Shown in pieces: positions 37,558-45,608 of a DNA stretch of 64,000 bases. Every line of letters begins with the position of its first letter. The first letter of the stretch is position 1. A model generated the notes under the pieces. That model ran no database searches and was not told the origin of the DNA. It saw only the letters and a list, made by a program, of their open reading frames with translations. The DNA comes from Favolaschia claudopus (taxonomy: Eukaryota > Basidiomycota > Agaricomycetes > Agaricales > Mycenaceae): positions 434,001 to 498,000 of the forward strand of contig JAWWNJ010000012.1 in assembly GCA_037176885.1 (NCBI GenBank). Reading direction: 5' to 3'. A program made the position numbers and the translations under genes.

Positions 37558-40313
37558 AAAGGTACATCCACTGCTGGCTCGCTATCCTCCTTGCCCTCTT
37601 CTTCGTCACCGTGGTCCGCCGCATTGGCCCTGCGGAAACGTACGCGAGGATTGGCCGAGATGGAGGGGCTTGGATTGTTGAGCAACACTCGGATCTGCTG
37701 CCCAGTTTTCCATGCTGAGATGAGTCCGGCGCAGTTATGTTGCGCGTAGTTCATAAGGCTGTCGACGTCGGGGCAATTGTGCTGGTTAACATCCTTAACC
37801 CATTCGACGGGTTGGGTTCGAAGGATACGCGCGACTGCGTTGGGGCCACTCTCGCCATCCGAGTAGATAAACGATTGATGTTGAGCTCGGCGTTGGAAGA
37901 AGTCCAGCGGCTGTTCTTCTTGGTGTCCCCGCTGCCGGAACTTCATTTCTTCGAATTCCTGGGTACGGTCGTGGAGCCATTGAGCGGTTAAGTATTGACG
38001 ACGAATAGCGTCCAACAGGTGGTCCCAATCTCTGCAATATTCTGCGCGACGCTCCGCCGGTAGCGTATTCCACCATCGCATAGCCCTGCCTGTGAATTTC
38101 GACGGCGCCATTTGCGCTATTCCTTGCGCCATGCGAGGGCTGAGCATCGCGAGGTACGCCATGGAAATGACGTATGGAATCAACGTTTCGTCCATTCCAT
38201 CCCACTCTGGAACGACTGAAATATTCAGCTTGTGGTTCAGCTGCCACTGATCCATAGCGCTCTCCGGGTCTCTCCCGTGTGCAGCTGGGTCTCCTCCTCC
38301 TCCATTACCACCGCCTCCGCCTCCGTTACCACCTGGGTAGCCGCTGTTCCCTCCTCCACCATTTCCTCCGCCTCCGCTACCCCCGTTACCTCCATCCCCG
38401 TCTCCACCTCCTCCGTTTGGCATGCCTGGCACCTTGCCTTGCCATCCAGGGGGGAGACTATTCGGCGGAGCGCTCGGAGGCGTCGAGCCGCCCTTCGACG
38501 GCTGAGGAGCGTTACTAGCGTTTGTAAACGCGTTCTGGTCAAGACGGCCGCCCGTAGTCACGAATGGCCCCCCAGTGTTCTTCCCCTCCTGCTGGCGAGT
38601 ATCGCGGATAAACCCTTGACCGGGTAACGCGCTCACTGCTGACAAAAGGGGAGTGGGAGAGGTGAACCGGACCCCGTGGAAGGGCGGCACTTCCCCTCGA
38701 GTTGCCGCTGGGTCGAACCAAGTAGGAGGAACGGTTTGTCGGTCTCCTTGGGTCTGCGTTGGAATTGGCTGTTCGCGGACGGTGGGAATGGCGGTGGGGT
38801 TGGAGTGACGCGTACGCGGTTTGTAGTAGCGAGGGCGAGGCTCCTCGCCTAGCTTCACGCGTATTTCCTCGAGTGCTTCCCTATTGATGAGGGCCGCTCG
38901 GTCGGCGTACTCCTTACGGAGAAGGAGGCGGTAAAGCTCCTTCGTCGGGTGCTGGGATCCAAACTCCTTGCGCACTTCCGAGATGGTAGAGTCTACCGAG
39001 CTGATACGCTCATCCAAACTCTCATCCACCAGCGTCTCCCTAATACTCTGGAAGTACAGCAGGATATGGTGGTTGGCGCGATCCAGACGCATCTGGAGGA
39101 CCGATACTGCATATCGCAGCTCCACCTGCACTTCGCAATGTTCTGTCATATACAGAAAGCTGTACCCCGGGTCCAGTACGAAGCTGGTGTTTGGATCTCG
39201 ATCCAGAAACAAGGTGAGAGCCTCTAGAATCTGCTGGACGGCTACTACGGCGTGCGCGAGGTGGGTTAGGTTTTTGAGGTTGAGGCAGAAGTAGTGCCTA
39301 TTCGTTTCTGCGTCCACCCCAGGGATCAGGGTCGCATTCTCCGTGTCGATCAACATCGCTTTACTGAGCAGGTCAGGTAACCCGTCCCAGTCCAGGTTGA
39401 CGTGAGTGCGGTCGTAGCGCATCAAGGCGTCGCGCAGAGCAGCGGAAGCGGCCGAGCTGTAGTTCTCAAGCTCACCACTGATAGCTCCGAACTCGAGCAG
39501 GGGGTCCTCCTGCGAGGACGACGCAGGGTCGTACGCGCCGTGGTACCGAGCCACCGCAGCGAAGAGAGGCTCTTTGTACAAGTTGATGACGCGTCCCATC
39601 CCTTGGAAGAAAGGCTCCGGGCTGGGTTCGTCCTGCTCAACAAAGCGCGCGCGTCGATCATCCAACGCGGCTGTGATGCTTTCACCGGACGGTTCCACCT
39701 CAGGCGCCGTAGGACTTAACGACGACGGCCCCAAGTCGGACTCTTCCGACACTGTGGATCGGAGAGTTGGCGAGGGGCCAGCGGACGGCAACCCCTCTAC
39801 GTCCGTCTTCGGAGAAGGCGCTAGATCCCCGAGGTTGGAAGTGGCAGAGACGTACGCGCTACCTGGGCGACTGCCAGAGGCTACTCCTAGCGCACGTTGA
39901 AGCGGCGCGCGTTGACCCGTCTGCATCATATGGGACGGGAGTCTCTGCTCGTTGGTACCGAAAGGCACCGGTTTTGGCTGAGGTGCGTGAATGCTACGCG
40001 CGGCGGAAGCCGCCGTAGGAGTCGACGCTTTTGAGTTGGTGGCGGGCAGACGTCGATGCGCCTCAGGCGCGGGAGAGGAGGCAGTCGACGACGGTCTCGA
40101 CGGAGCTGCCTTAATTGGCGCTAACGAAGAGGACGCGCCGCCGACCTTCGCCTTTCCTTTGGAGGAAGTCGACGGGTCTGCCGTAGGTGTCTTTTTGGGG
40201 TCTTGGGGTTCGGTAGTCGTCGCCATCTGAGAGAAACGGCGAGTCGACGTAGCACGATTGATAGTGGGGTTTGGGTTGTTGGAGTCGTAGACGGGGTCGA
40301 GCCTTGGGGGCAT
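37548..40313 (-). CDS. Element A Gag (capsid part)
   Basis: 921 residues from ATG 40313, the first start after the leader. A Ser/Pro/Ala-rich, probably disordered N-terminus is followed by helical sequence (residues about 290-480), a glycine-rich linker near 640-690 and a retrotransposon Gag/capsid-like segment at roughly 740-810 (RWWNTLPAERRAEYCRDW...EEMKFRQRGHQEEQPLDFF). Gag assembles the cytoplasmic particle that packages the element RNA. The zinc knuckle that should follow is 4.2 kb downstream, because the TIR element interrupts the frame. The protein ends with a few residues (about VPLYQ) read from the inserted repeat. Confidence 0.85.
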   Translation of the reverse strand: MPPRLDPVYDSNNPNPTINRATSTRRFSQMATTTEPQDPKKTPTADPSTSSKGKAKVGGASSSLAPIKAAPSRPSSTASSPAPEAHRRLPATNSKASTPTAASAARSIHAPQPKPVPFGTNEQRLPSHMMQTGQRAPLQRALGVASGSRPGSAYVSATSNLGDLAPSPKTDVEGLPSAGPSPTLRSTVSEESDLGPSSLSPTAPEVEPSGESITAALDDRRARFVEQDEPSPEPFFQGMGRVINLYKEPLFAAVARYHGAYDPASSSQEDPLLEFGAISGELENYSSAASAALRDALMRYDRTHVNLDWDGLPDLLSKAMLIDTENATLIPGVDAETNRHYFCLNLKNLTHLAHAVVAVQQILEALTLFLDRDPNTSFVLDPGYSFLYMTEHCEVQVELRYAVSVLQMRLDRANHHILLYFQSIRETLVDESLDERISSVDSTISEVRKEFGSQHPTKELYRLLLRKEYADRAALINREALEEIRVKLGEEPRPRYYKPRTRHSNPTAIPTVREQPIPTQTQGDRQTVPPTWFDPAATRGEVPPFHGVRFTSPTPLLSAVSALPGQGFIRDTRQQEGKNTGGPFVTTGGRLDQNAFTNASNAPQPSKGGSTPPSAPPNSLPPGWQGKVPGMPNGGGGDGDGGNGGSGGGGNGGGGNSGYPGGNGGGGGGNGGGGDPAAHGRDPESAMDQWQLNHKLNISVVPEWDGMDETLIPYVISMAYLAMLSPRMAQGIAQMAPSKFTGRAMRWWNTLPAERRAEYCRDWDHLLDAIRRQYLTAQWLHDRTQEFEEMKFRQRGHQEEQPLDFFQRRAQHQSFIYSDGESGPNAVARILRTQPVEWVKDVNQHNCPDVDSLMNYAQHNCAGLISAWKTGQQIRVLLNNPSPSISANPRVRFRRANAADHGDEEEGKEDSEPAVDVPLYQ

Positions 40314-40465
40314 AGGCTAAAGAGAACTTACGAGTCTCTCGTCAAATTTTCAATATCTCCGTATACTCTGTCCCCATCATCAACCCCAAACCCTCGCTTG
40401 ACTACCTGTCCGTTTCATCGCCCCGACTACCCGAAAGCCTCCGACTGCTCCCAGCGCTCTCACGT
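40314..40465 (-). other. Element A 5' leader, gag-proximal part
   Basis: Untranslated leader between the gag start and the insertion point of element B. Its other part is 58574-58856. No coding or structured signal was found. Confidence 0.6.
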
Positions 40466-42262
40466 TGTAACGACTGGCCGTTTTTGCGCGTTATATCTGG
40501 CTATTTTAAGTCAAGTGCGGCCCTAAACAACCCAACTACCCGCCACGACTATAGTCATACTCGACTATCAATAGGAAGTCAGTACCTCTGTTGGTGACAC
40601 AAAGGAGGGTCAAAGTGAGCTCCGAGCTGTTGACCGTAAAACCCATCACAGGAGAAAGGCATTATATTAATAGCCTACTGCAGTACTATGGATCTGTTCC
40701 GTAACAGAACCCTCAGAAGAGTGACGAAGAGTCAAGTACTTGTGTACTACGGACTTAGACGAAGGTCTACAAGGATGTAGGAGGTGCCGCGGGGGCTATT
40801 AGAGTCAACATCAGTCAAAAGACAGATGCCGCGGGCTGCCGACTATAAATAGACGGCTGGAACAGGGGAAAGGGATCTCATACAGGAGATGCCGGTGCTA
40901 GGATCAGAAGGCAGAGTTATGGCAAGACATGAGGTCTTTGACAGGAGTGATGATGATGTGATGCTGAAGCCGAATGAGTGCGGCAACTTCATTAGAAATC
41001 TATTTCTATATTGGAGTCAGCGCGGATGACTTGGTGGCTTGATAAATTGGACAACAGACGAGCCTGTGATATTGCGAGTGAATTGGAATGTCCCAAGAAT
41101 AGTCTTAGGAGTTATTAGAGGCGTTGATGGCACCACCGGAAGGGTTGCCGCCAGTGACGGATTGACGGGATCACCAATGATGGCGTTCCGCGGGCATCCG
41201 CAATTCAGTGATTCAACCGTGAGAGTCATAATTGCTGACTTTCTACCGTTGGATCGACAAGCCAAGAGGCTGCCGAAGGTCCGCCGGGACACCCAAATAC
41301 CAATATACCATCTCTCTACTCAATTGGATCGACATTGCTTACTCTGTACTATTTATGTGATGTATTTCTTGGCATTAGTATAAAAGGACCTGTATTTCTC
41401 GTTGAGCTGGAGGACATCGCGCTCAGTCTATTGGACAGCGTTGGTGAACTCAGGCAGCAACGTAGAGGCATATATAAAGATATTGTCTACTCGTTTGTCT
41501 TAATAGAAATTGTGTTGAAGTTCAGTTCAAGTGTGAATCTAAGCATCGTTTCGAGAGTGTTCACCCGCGGAGGCTTTGCTTTCGAGTAGCTTTGTCGTGG
41601 CCTTAGTGTGTAAGGAACTGCCTGCCTCTACTGCCCGCGAACTGCCTATCTCATTGTGAAGATACGTGTGCTCGAGAGTGAACTAGCATCTCCCTGAGTC
41701 TGAGGAGGAGTGGAACTGTCCATCTGCTGAAGCATTGCGTTGGGACTGCTGGCGCATAACCGGAAGAGATCTGATTAGTCCTCGTCTGAAAGGCTTGTGC
41801 TATATAAAGGAGTGTCAAAGGTTCCTGGAATTTGGAGGTTCAGGTCTATAGCGTAACTGGCGCTATAAGAATTGTGCATTCTGCCGCGGAAACTGTCTGT
41901 GGTCATTGTTTCAATCTCGCCCTGATATTCAACTGCGTTGGGTATCTTGTATCCTACCGTTTATAGTTCCTATTTTTAGGAAAGGTCCGCGGACGGAATC
42001 ACTTCCATCTACGGTGTGTGAGAGCGTGTTTTGTGCAAGGTTCCTACTTGCAAGTCGACTTATATCCTCGTCACTGTGACATCTGGATTTCGGATCGAAC
42101 CCCACGAACTCTTCGAGAGACATTTGAGTGTATCTTGTTGAGATATTTGTGTTGTAGTGTTGTGTGTGTTGGTTGATTGTGTTATATATATATTTTGGTG
42201 GTAGATTCTCTGCTGCGCTATATTTAGCACTTCAGTTGATATATTCAAGTGTCAGCGTTACA
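40466..42262 (+). repeat. Element B 5' LTR (1797 bp)
   Basis: Begins TGTAACG and ends CGTTACA (7-bp inverted ends). Matches 56781-58573 except for a G/C near 40867, a GGAT insertion near 40899, a C/T at about 41282 and an A at 41640 where the 3' LTR has G. Six CCGCGG motifs lie within it. Confidence 0.95.
40844..40851 (+). promoter_or_regulatory. TATA-like box in element B LTR
   Basis: TATAAATA, followed by 'gacgg'. Two further TATA-like strings lie in the same LTR: TATAAAAG at 41379-41386 and TATATAAAG at 41801-41809. Which one drives the genomic RNA cannot be told from sequence. Confidence 0.35.
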
Positions 42263-42264
42263 TC

Positions 42265-42281
42265 TGGAGCCCACCGCGAGG
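42265..42281 (+). promoter_or_regulatory. Element B primer-binding site
   Basis: TGGAGCCCACCGCGAGG lies 2 nt after the LTR. Its complement ends in CCA, as required for a tRNA 3' end. Element A has exactly the same 17 nt after its 5' LTR. The tRNA identity was not determined. Confidence 0.75.
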
Positions 42282-42357
42282 GGTTCGGTGGTAATTTGTT
42301 GATAAAACAAAACGCGTTGCTGTAGTTGGGAGAGTCTAGAGAAGGGACTTTCCTGGG

Positions 42358-44226
42358 TTGTCGAGAATTCCAGCCCAAACAAATCCTCGTACTAGAAAGA
42401 CGTCGAGGAGAGGCAGACACCAGCGTAGCCCGTCTCCATTAAATACAGGAGCAGGTTCCAGGAGTTTGCTAGAGCAAGCCAGGGTTGCACTACAAGAACC
42501 CGCTCAAACGTCGACTTCAAGGAACAGTCTTATACCCGAGTCTGTAAATTGGGGACCCTCGACGTCTGGCAGAAAACCGCGTACGACCAAAAATTCCAGT
42601 ACAGGACGGTCGTCTAGTTCGTCACCAGTTAAGAGAAGAAGGAGAGCGCGTTCCGCGGAAGCTATAAATACTTCTGCAGCATTACCTTTTGAGGGACACG
42701 CAACCCACTCGGACGGCGAGCTATCTGATCATTTGAATCAGACCATCGAGGCTATTTCGAACTCCGTAGCCAAGATAAACCCCCCACAAACAAACACTAT
42801 GGCTACCTACGACGAGATTGATAAGAGCAAGATCCCGGATATTTTTGGGAGACATAACCTGAAATTCGATGACGAAACAGGGGATTTGCCCAAGTATTTG
42901 GAAGGGATCGAAGATATCATCGCGAAGCAAGGAAAGCTTAGTGAGCAGAGCAAGAAGTGGATAGCACACCACTATGCGAACAGTAAAGTGCAGAAAGAAT
43001 GGCAGGCTTTGCCCACCTATACGAACGGAACGTATGAGGAATGGAAGGCGGAATTGATGGATGCTTATCCTGAAGTTCGTGCAGTAGAGAAAGGTTCCCG
43101 CGCGGGCTGGGCATCTTTCTTGAAACAGTATACAGACCGTCCGGTGAGAATAGACGAGGAAGTTGAATTTGCCAACTATTGTCGAAAGTTCCGCGGACGA
43201 GTTGCAGTGATGAACAAGGACCGAGAGATGCTCTCAAGGCGCGAGTTGGCGCAAGACTTTTTGAAAGGTATTCACCCTACCTTCAGGGAGACTCTTCGCA
43301 ATATTGTGCTAGCCAGAAGTCCGACGGAACTTACTTCGTACCAGCGAGCAAAATCTGAATATGAAGCACTGCCTGCGAACAAAGGAAAGGCCTATAAACC
43401 GGCCTACACTCACCCTGATGACCTGTACGAATGGGCAGACTTTGAGGAAATATTGAAGTCGTTGATCAAAAGTAATGACTCTATTTTCTTCACAACTCCC
43501 TCGGATACAAAGAGGAAGGCTGTTCTATTTTCGGGTAGTTCAGAGGGTGGAGATGAAGCTGCCAAGTTGAAGGCTAGATTGGAGAAGCTTGAGGCTGATT
43601 CCAAAGCCAGAGAGGAGAAAATTCTCCAGTCGAGTAAGGAGATCAAGGACAAAATGGAAGAGACCTTGGCCAATCATCTGGACAAGTTTACGACGGACCA
43701 AAAACAGGTCATGTCCAAGATGCATGAAGCCTTGTCGAAAGGGACTTCCAATTATCCTAGTCGTCCTGCAGAGAGAAGAGAATACGGGCCAGACAGGCCA
43801 TCGTATACACCGGATAGGCCGCCTCTTAGAGAAGGCAAGCCTACGGGCTGTTACTATTGTTGGGATCCTTCGCATTATGTTGCGGACTGCAAGCACAGAA
43901 GGGATGATATTACTGGGGGCCTGCTAATCCTGAAAGATGGGCGTATGTTCTTCTATGATGGAAAGGCTTTGCCGCGGGAACCCAAGAATAAGAGCTACAT
44001 GACCAAAGTGCGGGATTACTATAACAATCGTACTCAGGTGTATTATAACCAAGAGGCGTTTGAGTACTATTATGCTAGTGACCCCACTGCACCGGCCGCG
44101 GAGTCGTTTGCGAGTGAATCCAGGGAAGAGTCAGACTCTCCTGCCACCGCGGATAGACTGGACAGAATCGAGGAGTCTGTTGCAAAGATAGCGCAGTTTA
44201 TGGCGGCTCAGAAGGATTTTCAGTGA
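42358..44226 (+). CDS. Element B Gag
   Basis: Open for 622 codons, ending in TGA at 44224-44226. The first in-frame ATG is 42799 (MATYDEIDKSK), giving 475 residues. The 147 upstream codons have no ATG but look coding (Arg/Ser-rich, SPVKRRRRARSAEA), so a spliced leader or non-ATG start is possible. Counting from 42358, a capsid-like helical region covers about 150-370, an acidic/basic coiled coil (KLKARLEKLEADSKAREEK) about 400-460, and a CCHC zinc knuckle C498-x2-C501-x4-H506-x4-C511 (CYYCWDPSHYVADC). Gag forms the particle and binds RNA. Protease follows in the -1 frame. Confidence 0.85.
   Translation: MSRIPAQTNPRTRKTSRRGRHQRSPSPLNTGAGSRSLLEQARVALQEPAQTSTSRNSLIPESVNWGPSTSGRKPRTTKNSSTGRSSSSSPVKRRRRARSAEAINTSAALPFEGHATHSDGELSDHLNQTIEAISNSVAKINPPQTNTMATYDEIDKSKIPDIFGRHNLKFDDETGDLPKYLEGIEDIIAKQGKLSEQSKKWIAHHYANSKVQKEWQALPTYTNGTYEEWKAELMDAYPEVRAVEKGSRAGWASFLKQYTDRPVRIDEEVEFANYCRKFRGRVAVMNKDREMLSRRELAQDFLKGIHPTFRETLRNIVLARSPTELTSYQRAKSEYEALPANKGKAYKPAYTHPDDLYEWADFEEILKSLIKSNDSIFFTTPSDTKRKAVLFSGSSEGGDEAAKLKARLEKLEADSKAREEKILQSSKEIKDKMEETLANHLDKFTTDQKQVMSKMHEALSKGTSNYPSRPAERREYGPDRPSYTPDRPPLREGKPTGCYYCWDPSHYVADCKHRRDDITGGLLILKDGRMFFYDGKALPREPKNKSYMTKVRDYYNNRTQVYYNQEAFEYYYASDPTAPAAESFASESREESDSPATADRLDRIEESVAKIAQFMAAQKDFQ
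44214..44220 (+). promoter_or_regulatory. Candidate -1 frameshift site, gag/protease
   Basis: GGATTTT, with gag codons GAT TTT, lies two codons before the gag stop. A one-base backward slip on TTT leads into TCA GTG ATT CCG ATG of the protease frame. The same string stands at the next junction. Not a canonical X-XXY-YYZ heptamer. Reinitiation at ATG 44232 is an alternative. Confidence 0.4.
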
Positions 44227-45608
44227 TTCCGATGAGGGAGACTTGCTCGCGGAAAGCTCCTGAGGATCCGAAAGCCAAAGACCGCGTTCCAGAAAAACAG
44301 AAAAACCAACAAAAAGAAACAGTAGCCGAGAGAGATAATGGGAAGGTGTCCATTAAGCCAGCCAGAGAGAATAGAGTAGAAGTGTTGCTACCAAAGCGTT
44401 CTACTCAACCTACGAGGAAAGTCACCGTTGAAGAAGTCAGTGATTCTGAGGACGAGTCGGTTGGTGTCAGAAATAAAAATCAGAAGGAAGAACTTCCGTT
44501 CAAGGATGTGAAACCTCTGTCTGACCCTCCCGTACGACCCGCGTTCCCGCGAAAACCAGCAGAGGAGCAACATGGCCAAGGGTCATCAGGTTCACGAAGA
44601 ACAAGAGTGCCTAAAGATACTCAGCGGCGAGACAAAGCTACCGCGGAGATTGCAGACGCTATTCGGGAAACTGTGATACCAGTCAAAATAGGCACATTGC
44701 TGGATAGTAACGAGATGCTCCGGAAAACTCTTGAGATTGGGGGTCCGCGGAAGAACAAAGCTAAATTTATGAAGACTACTTCTGGTGATATTGTTCCTAC
44801 CAAGGTGCACAACTTTGTCGTCCAAAGGGTGCTTGAGGAAGAAGACTCAGACTCTGAGAGCCCCGCGGATGATGAAAGTGAAGCTGAGGATAACGTTCGA
44901 GTTGAGACAACAACTTGTGAAGTTGTAGATGAGGATGGAAAGACTGTGTCGGTGTTGATGTTTGACACGTTCCCTGAATTGGTTACCTCCAATGATCATG
45001 ATTTACCGGAGGGAAGCGTTATTTGTGGGGACCCTGTCCTTCAATACTATGAGTCTCTACCAGAGGGAGAAAAAGCGAAAGCTGTTAAAGTCCCGGCCGC
45101 GGGCTCCTCTGCAAAGCTCAGATGCATTCATCCGTCAGTAAATGGCAAGTATGTGGAAGCCATTACGGATAGCGGCTCGCAGATTGTATCAATGAATGCT
45201 CAGTTGGCCAAGGAAATTGGTTTAACTTGGAATACAAATATAGTCTGTGAGATGGTTGCTGCGAATAGCCAGATCCAGTCCACTTTGGGCTTGGCTATAA
45301 ATGTGCCGTTTAATTTTGAAGGGATAGTGATGCACCTTCAAGTTCATATTATTGATGAGGTGCCTTATGAAGTTCTTTTGGGACGCCCCTTCGAAATTTT
45401 GTCAGAAGCTGTGTTTGCGAGCAAGAGAACCGGCGAAGTCGAGATCACAATTACGGATCCGCGCACAGGGAACAAAAATACCTTTGCAACCTCTCAGAGG
45501 GGGGCCAAAATAGATCGAGACACAGGAAAGCCAGTCCAGACAGCTCCCGCGGAGACCAAACCGGATTTTTGCAAGTCTTCGAGGAACTCAAAGATGGGGG
45601 AGAAGTAA
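44223..45608 (+). CDS. Element B protease domain
   Basis: Frame open from before the gag stop (first ATG 44232) to TAA 45606-45608, about 460 residues. A charged, probably disordered first half (KVTVEEVSDSEDESVG; DSDSESPADDESEAED) precedes a retropepsin-like domain with active-site AITDSGSQIVSMN (D316-S317-G318 counting from 44223) and the downstream VLLGRPFEI motif expected near the flap/C-terminal part. The enzyme cleaves the Gag-Pol polyprotein. It lacks its own strong start and lies -1 to gag, so expression by frameshift or reinitiation is likely. Confidence 0.8.
   Translation: MIPMRETCSRKAPEDPKAKDRVPEKQKNQQKETVAERDNGKVSIKPARENRVEVLLPKRSTQPTRKVTVEEVSDSEDESVGVRNKNQKEELPFKDVKPLSDPPVRPAFPRKPAEEQHGQGSSGSRRTRVPKDTQRRDKATAEIADAIRETVIPVKIGTLLDSNEMLRKTLEIGGPRKNKAKFMKTTSGDIVPTKVHNFVVQRVLEEEDSDSESPADDESEAEDNVRVETTTCEVVDEDGKTVSVLMFDTFPELVTSNDHDLPEGSVICGDPVLQYYESLPEGEKAKAVKVPAAGSSAKLRCIHPSVNGKYVEAITDSGSQIVSMNAQLAKEIGLTWNTNIVCEMVAANSQIQSTLGLAINVPFNFEGIVMHLQVHIIDEVPYEVLLGRPFEILSEAVFASKRTGEVEITITDPRTGNKNTFATSQRGAKIDRDTGKPVQTAPAETKPDFCKSSRNSKMGEK
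45563..45569 (+). promoter_or_regulatory. Candidate -1 frameshift site, protease/pol
   Basis: GGATTTTT (codons GAT TTT in the protease frame). A -1 slip on TTT continues as TTG CAA GTC TTC in the pol frame. The protease frame stops 13 codons later. Same GGATTTT string and same slip direction as at gag/protease. Confidence 0.45.

Larger units (their letters stand above)
29357..39442. repeat. Tandem duplication within element A, unit 2
   Basis: 10,086 bp, about 99.95% identical to 19273-29356. The junction reads gag sequence (GCAGAGCAG) followed at once by integrase sequence (CTTGAAGGGTCC). There is no LTR between the units, so this is an internal duplication, not two elements side by side. 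Confidence 0.93.

Noticed and set aside
29336..40313. Two separate adjacent gypsy elements instead of a duplication
   Set aside because: There is no LTR, PBS or polypurine tract between the units and the junction joins integrase to gag in the same direction; a single CAATC duplication encloses all.
41039..41383. 114-codon open frame inside the element B LTR (also 57350-57694)
   Set aside because: It is conserved only because the two LTRs are near-identical; no domain, and a similar frame is open on the opposite strand.
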